This document shows positions 32,009 through 41,919 of a DNA stretch of 64,000 bases, one piece after another. The position numbers and the translations under genes are program-made. A model generated the notes under the pieces. The model ran no database searches. It was not told the origin of the DNA and saw nothing but the letters and a program-made list of their open reading frames with translations. The DNA comes from Rusavskia elegans. Lineage: Eukaryota; Ascomycota; Lecanoromycetes; Teloschistales; Teloschistaceae. Position 1 is the stretch's first letter. Every line of letters begins with the position of its first letter. The stretch lies in NCBI GenBank assembly GCA_011316305.1, contig SAUG01000024.1, positions 372,001 to 436,000 on the forward strand, written 5' to 3'.

Positions 32009-33057
32009 GATGCTGGTGATATGAGTATTGGAGTGCTAAATAGGATTGAAGACTGTATTGGGAGGTAATCGTGGCGGATAGGCTGTATTGAGAGGGCACC
32101 GAGGGAGATGAGCGGATGCTACCGCAAAGTCGTAGGGTCTTCGCTGTTGGTGTTGGTCAGGTAGTTGCAGCAAACCATCCTCGTTACATTACCTCAGCGA
32201 TACATATTCAGAGGTCTCACACCTTTCACCACCAATATACACACACTTTAGGCGCGCGCCCGGGCGGAAGACCCCCGCCCGTGCCTGCTCCACACTCACC
32301 TCCGAAGCTCTACGGAGTAAGCCGACAGCCAGAGTGCGGTGTCAGCGACGCAGCTCCAGGATGAAGCTGTCTTCGGACCGTAATCTCCATGTGCCCCCAG
32401 CCTCGAGCCTCGACTCAATTCCCCCAAGGTTATCTCACCAAAAATCTCCTATGTCTTGTACCCGCATGCCCAGTGGATGTTTCTTATCAACAGCTCCATT
32501 CGGCCTACTTGCGGAAGTAAGCTGCCGTTGGGCCACTTATCTCATCAGCTTGGGCGTATCCTCGTCACTTGGTGTCAATTAAGATCATCTCAACGAGCAA
32601 TGCCGCTGAGCCTGAGTATCGATACCTTGGCCATTAACTTTTGCAATAACGACGTAGCTTACATCCGTCCTCACCGGGCCTACAGATCTCGTTGAAGTCT
32701 TCTGCGACATGACGGTGTAGTGGGAAAACGAGGTCAAGTTCTGGGCGCATGACACTTTGGCCATGGAACAGCTCCTCATTTCGCACCTACCTACAATTAC
32801 GTATTTGCTAAGGTGCCTAGCCGATGAGAAGTCGGGATCCAGTCGTTTATGCAGTATGCAGGCTGACTGCATCAAAATGCTAATTCGACCTTCCCAACGG
32901 CCAGTCATTGCATCCTCTCGCACAGTGTACTCCATGTCTTGGGGCCAATAGTGCAATTAAAAAACCTAGACTGCCTCGGACTCTGGCCTTGGTGCAGTCA
33001 CTGTCTGTCAAATAGAATCTCCATCACCGGGCCTTTATACGTGGAACGATCTTCCCG
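32009..33057. promoter_or_regulatory. Divergent upstream region, bL17m / NCS1 permease
   Basis: About 1 kb between divergent genes. It has a short GC-rich block near 32250-32285 and three TTATC (reverse GATAA) pentamers at 32430, 32484 and 32537, upstream of the permease. No gene recognised. Confidence 0.4.
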
Positions 33058-34915
33058 ATGATGGGTCCAAAACCAAACGGCTGTTCCTGGGCTAAACGCC
33101 TCCAGTGCCCAGTGGACGATGAAGCTGGCTATCAAAACACCTACGTAAAGCCATACTCTCTCCTACATTGGTGCTCTTGAAGCTGACCGCCTGTCTTGTT
33201 TAGTGGTGCAATCGAGATTTGATCCCCATGCCTCCAGATCGGCGGACGTGGACCTGGCAGGGTTACGTGGGATACTGGGTTATTGCCGGTTAGTGCTGTC
33301 GTGGCCCGGATCCTCTGATCGTCTACCCTGACTCACGCAGGCATCAACACCACTTCATGGACCGTGGGGTCAACCTTGCTTGCCCTTGGCCTGAGCGTGG
33401 GCCAGGCCATGGCTATGGTCATCGTCGGCTGCGTCATCATCGGTCAGTACGGTTTTGGGTAGCACCGTCTTTACTTTCGATCAATTCTAAGGGCTTCTCG
33501 GTAGCTAGAGACGCTACAGTCATATCGAAGAGTCCCAGGAATGGATTGCTAACGCAAAGACCTCTTCAGGCATACTGGCGGTGCTGTGTGGCTGGCCAGG
33601 CTCGCACCATCACGTCGGCTTCACCGTAGCATCACGAAGCGCATGGGGTTTGCGGGGCGCATTCTGGCCAATCCTGAATCGGGTCATGACCGGCTGTGTG
33701 TGGATGGGAGTGCAGATGTATTGGGGTGGTCTGGCGGTGCGGCTCGTGCTCAACGCCATCATCGGGCCCAAATTCATCTTCTTGACGAACACGCTCCCTG
33801 CGTCCGCCAACGTCGAAACAGCCAATTTGATCTGCTTCTTCATTTTCATCGTTGCTGTGCTACCGTTGATGATGGTCCCTCCAGAGCGTCTTCAGCTGCC
33901 CTTTCATGTCGCTTTTGCCATGATCACATCGACTTTGATTGGTATGCTGTTATGGTCGCTGATAGCAGCCCATGGCGCTGGAGAACTTCTAGCGACATCG
34001 ACAACACAAGACGGGTCCAAGCTGAGCTGGAACATGCTTTATGGGTTGCAATCGTTCATCGGCGGTTGGCTTGGTGGCGTTCTAGGCCAGAGCGACTGGA
34101 CAAGATATTCCCGGCATGAGAACGGGGCGCTACTTGGCCAAAGCTTCGCGGCGCCGTTGACTGTCTGTCTGACTGCCTTTCTCGGGATTCTCATCACATC
34201 TGCAGCGAGCGCGCTGTACGGGCAGGTCTTCTGGAACCCCTTCCTGTTGCTGCTCTTCATCCAAAGCAAATCACCCTCAGACCCCGCCACGCGCGCAGGT
34301 ACATTCTTTGCTGGCCTAGGCCTGTTGGCGAGCCAGGTGTCCTTGTGCATCGTACTCAACTCGGTGTCTGCAGGCATGGATCTGACGACACTGTCCCCGC
34401 AGTTTATCAATATCCGACGCGGTGCCTTCATCATTCTCGTGATTGGCGTAGCAATTGTGCCATGGAACCTAGTCAACGCTGCCTCAACTTTCCTCACGGT
34501 TCTTCAGGGCTGGTCCATCTTCCTGGCCCCAATGATTGGTGTTCTCATAGCCGACTATTTCGCTGTCCGTCGGCGAGCATTGCATCTGGCGGATCTCTAC
34601 ATCGGTAACCCAACCTCTGCGTATTGGTACACCGCCGGTTTTAACTTTCGTGCTTTTGTCGCATGGGCAATGGGGCTTTGGCCGCTACTCCCAGGCTTTG
34701 TGCGCACAGTGCGCGGTATTGAGGAGTATTCTGGTTGGAGTAACCTGGTCAGGGTAAACGTCTTTTTTGGCTTTACAATCGCCTTCGTGGTACACCTGGG
34801 CTTGCATATGGGTTTTCCCACGCCCGGATCCCGGGGTGATTCGCCGTTTGCCAAGACAGACCGCGGCGTTTTGGAGGATGAGCAAAGCCTTGAGGACGTG
34901 GAGAAGAGGACTTGA
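33058..34915 (+). CDS. NCS1-family nucleobase/allantoin-type permease (Fur-like)
   Basis: Four exons inferred: 33058-33144, 33204-33288, 33341-33442, 33570-34915; 1620 nt, 539 residues (two adjacent ATGs at 33058 and 33061). Introns: GTAAAG...TTTAG, GTTAGT...GCAG, GTCAGT...TCAG. Exon joining yields the NCS1 hallmark NRDLIPMPPDRRTWTWQGYV, then INTTSWTVGSTLLALGLS, the 12-helix core, GVLGQSDWTRYSRHENGA (the family D-x-T-R-Y motif), VVPWN-like IVPWNLVNAASTFLTVLQGW and IADYFAVRRR. NCS1 carriers import uracil, allantoin, uridine, thiamine or related compounds with H+ at the plasma membrane; the sequence does not fix the substrate. GATA-type sites upstream would fit nitrogen control, which is inference. 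Confidence 0.9.
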
Positions 34916-35510
34916 GCTAACGATGCGTAGTATACCATGGCTGAGAAGGCCCGGAGGCCATCCGTGGTCATAGAGCCTCTTTTGCTCAAGTAAAGTAGCT
35001 TAAGAATCGAGGACAACGGAAAAATGATCAAAATGATCCTCTCAACCAGTATACATTCTCAACCTGTGGATGTTGAATAACTTTGCCCATACGAAAAAGC
35101 CTTGAAAATTTGTAGGCGCCCGGTAATTAATGATGCACTGAATAAGGAAAGGCAGTCAGAAACGCGAAAATACTTTATTGCCATGCCTTTCCATGTCTTC
35201 TATGGTATCAAGCTTGTCCATATAGCTCAATCGTTGAATATCTGAGTCCTTCCCTCATGCTGACACGGGTGAGATTATTGTCTAAGATTGAGTAGGATCC
35301 GACTCAAGCTTTTGAGGCTCGGGCGGCTGAGCGGTAACTTCCGAAACGCCTCAAGCGCCGAGCTAGACTTCTAGTTCTCGAACACCGGAAGGTAGAGTAA
35401 TGAAAATCGAACTCGTCCAATTCCAGTCCCTCAAATTCCACAACACCCTCAGCAATCATTCCACAAAGCCCACAAAGCCATCAACCCCTCACCCAAACTA
35501 AAACTACCCA
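34916..35510. other. Intergenic region
   Basis: Terminator of the permease gene and promoter of MIC12. Somewhat A/T-rich near 35000-35220; no gene or repeat recognised. Confidence 0.45.
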
Positions 35511-35852
35511 ATGGGTTTCTCGTCCGGCTTCTTCTCCGGCTTCACCCTCACAGCCTCAACCCTCTACCTCACCATCCTAATCCACAACCACCACCGCCTC
35601 CACCAAGCACAAACCCTACGCCAACAATCTCTCCTCCTGAACTCCATTGTCGACCCCGGTATTCTCCCCATGGAGGAAAATCGACCTAGATATCGGATAG
35701 AAAGAGGGAGTCTGACGGAACGCTTGAAGGATGGGTGGAACGCGGATATCGAACGGGGGGTGCATTGGGTGCAAGCTTTACGGTGGGGGGATTTTAGGGA
35801 GGCGGTGGAGGAGAGGTGGAGGGAGTGGAGGGAGGGGGAGAGGAGGGTTTGA
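35511..35852 (+). CDS. MIC12: MICOS complex subunit Mic12
   Basis: Single exon, 113 residues, ATG at 35511. The N-terminus MGFSSGFFSGFTLTASTLYL is the Mic12/Aim5 membrane segment, followed by NHHRLHQAQTLRQQSLLLNS, a Pro-containing linker, and the conserved amphipathic C-terminal part SLTERLKDGWNADIERGVHW, VQALRWGDFREAVEERW. Mic12 sits in the inner mitochondrial membrane and couples Mic60 to Mic10 modules of the MICOS complex at cristae junctions. Length is normal for filamentous ascomycetes. Confidence 0.88.
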   Translation: MGFSSGFFSGFTLTASTLYLTILIHNHHRLHQAQTLRQQSLLLNSIVDPGILPMEENRPRYRIERGSLTERLKDGWNADIERGVHWVQALRWGDFREAVEERWREWREGERRV

Positions 35853-36291
35853 GGGGTATCCACGGAATGTTGATTTATATGCCGAGGATGGGCAATTGTC
35901 GTTTGTGCGCAGCTCTCAACATACTGGACGGCGTGCCCGGGACTATTCATCGTTGCACCAATGGATTGATCCTGGTGAGGATCCTAAGCGGAATGCTCTT
36001 GAGCATTACGAGCATAGTCAAGAATCGGAAGTCTATCGAAAACGTCTCGGATATATTCTAGAAATGATTGATTCCATTCTAAAGATTTTTGACATGCATC
36101 CGACCTTGCCACGCATACAAGAAGTCAGGTCCGCATATGCAGAAGCACAAAGGTACAATCCATCACCATGTCCCAACACCCCGGAATGCTTTTTGCCAAC
36201 CATTGGTCGTAGCCCATGACTTGCCCCCATTAGAAACGCCGAAGATGGGGTATATCTAGCCGCCTACGTTGTTTACCTAAATTCTCTAGCC
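35853..36291. other. Convergent intergenic region
   Basis: 3' flanks of MIC12 and the R3H-SUZ gene; nothing else recognised. Confidence 0.45.
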
Positions 36292-38930
36292 TCATTGATG
36301 ATTGTGCCCCGGTAGTGTGTAGACGCCATTCTGGAACGTCGGCATGGATTGTCCATTACTCATCACCGAAACGTTGTTTTGCGAAGGGACGTTCTGGGGT
36401 AGTGAAAGACGACCTTCTGGCATGCTTGGCGGATCCAGGGGTGGAGGCTTCGGCGGTAGATTTGCTGGTACACCCCATTTCGCAAGAGAGCTCTTAACCG
36501 GAGGCTGGTTTTCGACAGAATTACTCTGGGGTTTACGCGATTGCTGCGGCTTCGTTTCTGGAACGGGTCCAAAGGAGCCGAATTGAAGCGTTCCAGGCAA
36601 GTGCGCAGTCGGATGTGACGAAGCAGTGTACGAATGGCCCGAGGTACTGGTAGGGGCGCTTGCAAATCGATTACTCGGGGTTGGATCCTGCAGCGCAGTA
36701 CCATTAGATGACGGCTGCGAGCTGGCGCCAGGCACAAAGGATCTAGTTTGCGGATTGAAAGCTTGCTGACGATTGTAACTCCCTGGCAGCGGATGCGCAC
36801 TCCGTGACCCTGCTAAATGAGGCTGATAAGGAAGCTGTCCGTATTGATACGGGACGGCTTGAACACTTGGCGTTGGATCTGGTAAGTGATGCTGTGAAAG
36901 TGGGAAATGCTGCTGGCTACTTGGCTGCTGATATGGGTGGTTATATGTCATCTGGCCCCACTGCTGCTCGGCTGTTTGTGATTGAGGTCTGGATAGCTGG
37001 GCATTGTTGCTGAGTGCTGGCGAAGATAACGCCGGAGAATGTTGGCCTATCGTTGGAGGAGACTGAGGTTGCTGATAATACGGCTGAGATACTGGCTGCA
37101 TGTATCCGGGGATCTGTTGCATGGTGCTGAACCTATTCATCGGTGGGACATTGGCCATGGGATATTGCTGCATCTGGACTGGATATCCAGGTGTGCTGGG
37201 CATGGAATGATAGCTGGATTCGTAATTGGACGAGTACATCGCTGGATTGGCTGGACTTGGCTCGCCTAGACTTGGATATTGCTGAGGCATGCAAGGATTG
37301 AAGTAAGCAGATGTTGCCGGCATTTGGTCAAAAGGGGGTCCGGAATATTGCAATGCAGGGTAGTACGCGGTGAAGTGTGACCGGGCCTCGAAACCATCGT
37401 CATTATTGTTCCGCTGCTTGCGCGATTTCCGTCTTCCACTCGCCGAGCTGGTGCGTGAAATACCTTGAGCTACCTCGTTAACTGCACTGGAATCGGGGTT
37501 CTCATTGAAAATTCTGTCTCGGGCTTCTTTGTACTTGGCCTCTCTTTCTTCTCGTGTCAACGTCGCCCTATCCTTACTAAGGTCAGACTCCGTCGGTGAG
37601 ACTAGGCTAGTACCACGTCCGCTCTCCTCGCCATTCTCAGAACCAGCCTTTGAGGGAGCTATGGAGCTATCGGTTGTATTTGGCCCAGAATCTGCTCGTA
37701 TTCCATTCTTGATGAGACCTGCTCTGCGCATTATTTTGACCGCTGGTTGAGAGGATGCCGACACATCGGCATTCGGATTAGCTTGCGGATACGCACTGAG
37801 AGGGGTGCGACTGTCGAGATTCAGTTTTGTGCACGCAACTTAGATGTAGGCAGAACTCACATTCGACAATACGGTGTACGGTACAGTTTGACAACGTTCT
37901 GAACGCCATCAGCGTGATGTGTCATCGCATAATAATCTGCGAGTTTGTGTGCCAGGAGTCTGCAAAAAGAATTCGGAGTCCGTAGATCTAGCGTTGGGTC
38001 TCTAAAATACTGTTATCTACCAAACCGACTGTCTGCACATTGTAGGACTTACGTCGAATTTTGAATAAAATTTATGACATCATGCTCGAGTCGCAATACA
38101 AATAGCCGATCTTTTGGGGATTCGAGAGCTTCGAGCAGCTTCTCGTCGGGGTCCCTATAGTTCATCTGGAAGCCAGGACCACCTACTGAAAGGGCGCCTG
38201 GCCCAGCTGGAGCAACTGCTTGCGGAAGAGACTGTTGAAGTGGGGGCACCACCCCTTGAACCGCTTCCTCCTCAATGTCTGATATCTCTTGGTGGCTGGT
38301 TGTTATTGTACGGTCAGGGACTCGATTGATCCTTTCCGAGATTTCGTAGAATTGATCTCGAAAGGCCCTCCCTCCAGCCTCAGATCCAAGATGGGAACTT
38401 GGCGCGCCGGAACCCGGTCCGGAATACGAGTCTTCTTCGTCGGCTGCTTTCACACTGGCACTATCGTCTGGCCGCAATGACTCTTTCTCGTCCATCGCGA
38501 AGGTCGTCCCGGAGGCTGTGCTCTTCCCATCGAGGCTTGCTGGTTTCGTCGATGAGATTGAGATGTGAGTCTGTTCGTCCTCGAATCGAAGACCAAGTCG
38601 AACAGCACTGGTGGTCTCCGGTGTGCCACCGGTCCTCGAAGCTGCTTTGTCGGTCTTGATGCTCATTTCGGCAAGAGAATCTCGTAGTTCAGGGTCTATT
38701 AAGGCTGAGGGGGAAGTCATATCTACTGTCGACTTTGCAAGTAAGGACGGGTTGGTCGCTTTCTGATGACTGTTCTTCAGCGCTGCTGCGTCCGGATTCT
38801 TTCTTCCTGGAGGAGCCATGGCAGCAATCTAATACCTATCAGTAGCCACACATGCACATAGGCTTTCCAGCCCACTCACACTAGCGAAAGATGGCTTTTG
38901 ACGAGCAGTCTCTGAGACTGGGCTCGCCAT
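36292..38930 (-). CDS. R3H and SUZ domain RNA-binding protein
   Basis: Four exons inferred: 38930-38880, 38828-38053, 38001-37861, 37810-36292; 2487 nt, 828 residues. Exon 1 (17 codons) begins MASPVSETARQKPSFAS and is joined to IAAMAPPGRKNP; if it is not used, translation could start at ATG 38819. The R3H domain is split by intron 2: ALESPKDRLFVLRLEHDVIN then LDLRTPNSFCRLLAHKLADY, at about 247-315. A SUZ motif follows at about 405-430 (REEREAKYKEARDRIFNEN). The rest is Gln/Pro/Ser/Tyr-rich low complexity (e.g. YQQPQSPPT), resembling cytoplasmic mRNP proteins. Acceptor of intron 2 (ATTTTAG) was chosen by family match. Role: single-stranded nucleic acid binding, target unknown. Confidence 0.87.
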
Positions 38931-39599
38931 GATAGATCCACAGGAGATGACACAAGAAGAATCCAAGTTCGAAAAGCACGTGGTCGCTGTGAACATGCAG
39001 TAGAAGGAGTGTAGCAGTTGGAGTAGTGGGATACGAACGCCCAGTCAAGGAGACAGCACCTCAGAAGGGTCAAACGGCATGGTCAGGGAAGCCTCGGAGG
39101 TTGTGATAGCTCGCCATGTGGAGCGACTGAGCGATTCCACGAACGGGATTGTCGGTGAGGTTTTCAATGGGTGAATTGCTGCTTGGTCGCACAAGGAGGT
39201 GCCTCAGAGATGGTCGCTGACGCCGCTCTGGACAACAGGAGGCGAACCTTGCAGAACTGTTCCAGCAAGATTCAGAGAATGTTAGACCGACCCATATGAA
39301 GTCCAAGCACAAGATTATTGAGGTGGTGATTTGCTGCAAAATGCGCAGTATGCAGAAAATGCCAATGGTCACACCTGAAAGTTAAAATCAGCCTTGCAGC
39401 AGCAATCCAATTCAATGGTGGGGATTCCGCTTCGACCCTGGTCTTGGCATTCATCAGCTCTAACACTGCGGGTGCTACCTGATCCCTTAACTGTCATTCC
39501 TGCGAGAAATATTCAGACCAGCAGTAGAACAGCGTTCTACCAACTGCGACTGTCTTATATTTTGCATCCATCATCATAACCTATTGGACCGCATTCTCT
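38931..39599. promoter_or_regulatory. Divergent promoter region, R3H-SUZ / zinc-knuckle gene
   Basis: About 670 bp between divergent starts; no specific site claimed. Confidence 0.4.
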
Positions 39600-40796
39600 A
39601 TGAATCGATTACGCAGCGGACCGTCCAAAGCGACGCCCCAGACGCTATGCCAGAAATGTTTGAAACGAGATAAGTGGAACTCCTCTACGATTTGCAACCA
39701 AGACTAAACTTGCCTTACGACACTACAGCTACGAGTGCCAGGCAGCAGCCTCACAAAGACCATACGTTCCCAGACCTTCAAGGACTCAGCAGCTGGCGAA
39801 CCCTACCCTGCGACCCAAATTGAGCAGCGACATTCCAAATGATCTTCGTCGCAAGTTGGTCACCTTGTGATCGGCTAGGGAGAGACGCATCTGACTAGCC
39901 GTAGGACAGGCGTCGCGGACGAACAACTGGAGAAGATCGAACATGATCGCAAACGTAAATCATGCGTCGATGATCTGAATCATGGGACGAACAAGCGATC
40001 GACATCTGTTTCCTCGCACTCGTCGAGCTCCGTTTCGACTATTTCAACAAATCTCTCTCGCTCACCGTCGCCCAAGCAATCAATGAGCCACAGGGCATCT
40101 CACGCTCATGATGCAGCCAACGGTTCTGGAAAGTATAGGATGAGAAGATCGCGGGACTCATCCATGTCTTACTCTTCCGACGCATCCCACAAAAGGCATA
40201 GAAGAAGGTCAAGCGATGGGGAGCGGGCTCTTTCTGGGAAGCTCGGCAGTCTCAGTGGTCTCAGAGGCGAGAGGAGTAACAAGAGCAGGCCGGGGAACAC
40301 TGGGGTTTCGACGCGCAAAAGGAGACGCTCACGCTCGTCATCGATGTCGTATACTTCTGACTCGTCGTCCAGCGGCAAAGGTAGAAGCAAACCAATCGAC
40401 AATGTTCGGCGTACTAGACCGCGTCGCTCCACGGTCAGTCCGGACATTCGCGGGAGGGACAGATGGTCTCACGCGCCGCGAAGTAGTCGAAGGTCACCAA
40501 GTCGCAGCAACAGTATGGACCGAAGCCAAATCGCGCGTGAGAGACGGTCAATGACCCCGGTCCGAGCTTCACGCGGAGACAGAGATGAACCGACAAGAGC
40601 AGGAAGAGGCAATGAGGTGGTGAATCCTCGTTTCGGTAGCGACAATGATCGATACGGGAGTAGTTTCAGGACCAAGGAGGATGGGGATCGACGACCTGAA
40701 AGACCAAGACCAGCGCCGCCGCCTCGGAAAGAACGGAGCTTGAGTCCTTTCAGCAAGCGTGTAGCGCTCACGCAGGCGATGAACATGGGTAGGTGA
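39600..40796 (+). CDS. Zinc-knuckle, Arg/Ser-rich nuclear protein (ZCCHC10-like)
   Basis: Three exons inferred: 39600-39673, 39729-39854, 39905-40796; 1092 nt, 363 residues. Exon 1 gives MNRLRSGPSKATPQTLCQKC; exon 2 gives YECQAAASQRPYVPRPSRTQ and LANPTLRPKLSSDIPNDLRR; exon 3 starts TGVADEQLEKIEHDRKRKSC and becomes an RS-rich tail (RRSRDSSMSYSS, RRRSRSSSMSYTSDSSS) ending VALTQAMNMGR. The C-x2-C...Y-E-C core matches fungal zinc-knuckle proteins, probably RNA-binding. Intron 2 has donor GTTGGT. Intron 1 is problematic: the only frame-keeping GT-AG solution (39674-39728) removes codons reading HYS just before YEC; an ATAAGT...AC intron (39670-39721) would keep YSYEC. See findings. Confidence 0.75.
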
Positions 40797-41025
40797 ACGC
40801 GGCTTGTAGCATTCTCAAGATTTCGAGATAGATCGTCATCCAGTATGATTGTGTGATTCCTGGAGCAGTTGCCGAACATTTGGTGCAAAGATGGTCGTGA
40901 CAAGACTCTCCATCGTGATCATTCTCTTTTCGGGGATATTGGTATTCGTGAAACATCAAGGAATCAATGCGCATGCGCCAAAGTGAAGTCAAGGTTGCCC
41001 CGGAGTGCCAACGTCACCATCTACC

Positions 41026-41646
41026 TCACCCGTTCATATCGATGTCTTCTGTTTCTCTTCTCTCATCCTCCTCTTCCTCCCTCTCCCTCAAATGCACTCC
41101 CTCAACTAGTTCTTCTCCTTTCATTCCCAGCTGTTGCCCATCATCTTTCCTCAATGCCGCGGTACTCTTCTTCTTCGCTCCTTCGATACGCTCTCGCACG
41201 AGTCTTGCAATGGCGTTATCTGTCCTTCTGTTCAATACTTCCATCTTCCGTGCCACATCCCGCTTCAGATCCCAATTCGGTTTCTTCGGTTGTAGCTTGA
41301 AAAGATCAATGGGTTTATCTTCCTGTTCCTCTTTCGCTTCCTTCTCCCTTGTCTCTCGTTCTACTCGGTCAGCACGGTCTTCGAGTGTTTCTGCGTTTTC
41401 TGTAGGTGCTGCTTCGAATCCGAGCTTAGGGCCGCGCGTAGTAGGATCATAATTGCGGCCAGAAAGGTATGTAGATGTTATTGGGAGTGAATTTGAAGTA
41501 TTTGAGTCATCTCTAATATCAGGTGTGGGTTCCGTGGACTCTTCGGCAGCCGTGTCGGGCTGTTTGCGCTTGAGAGACTTGAGCTTTGCTAGTCGTGCCT
41601 TTCGTTCTGTAGCGGCAGCATCTAGCGAAGTATGGGTAGAAGTCAT
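41026..41646 (-). CDS. Pre-mRNA splicing factor Cwf18 (CCDC12 family)
   Basis: Single exon, 206 residues; the ATG at 41646 (MTSTHTSLDAAATERKARLA) is chosen because it gives the conserved cwf18 start A-A-x-E-R-K-A-R-L-A-x-L-K-x-L-K-R-K. Later signatures: LSGRNYDPTTRGPKLGFEAA, EDKPIDLFKLQPKKPNWDLK and RDVARKMEVLNRRTDNAIAR LVRERI. Highly charged, mostly helical. Cwf18 is part of the Prp19/Cdc5-associated spliceosome. Divergent from the PPR gene, convergent with the zinc-knuckle gene. Confidence 0.9.
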   Translation of the reverse strand: MTSTHTSLDAAATERKARLAKLKSLKRKQPDTAAEESTEPTPDIRDDSNTSNSLPITSTYLSGRNYDPTTRGPKLGFEAAPTENAETLEDRADRVERETREKEAKEEQEDKPIDLFKLQPKKPNWDLKRDVARKMEVLNRRTDNAIARLVRERIEGAKKKSTAALRKDDGQQLGMKGEELVEGVHLREREEEEDERRETEDIDMNG

Positions 41647-41919
41647 CTTTGAGTCCCCCAAATAGGCGATAGTAAAAGACAGGTTCCAGAGTGACAAGTA
41701 GGAGTGAAAGCAACTCAAGAACTTTCGTGGTCGCAGTCCTGAGTTGAGAGTGAATCGAAAAGCTCTGACCAACTTGGCTTGGCATTTTCAATCTACATAT
41801 CTTCAGCTCTTTTTTTTCCGTGACCCTATCTATCTACCATGTTCTGCTTTACATTGTTACAGGTCACAACCAACATGCTATGATACAGCAGCAGCATCTC
41901 AGGGCAGTATGACTTGCTT

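Noticed and set aside
32585..32956. 123-codon minus-strand frame between bL17m and the permease
   Set aside because: No recognisable domain, start or splice context; likely chance in promoter DNA.
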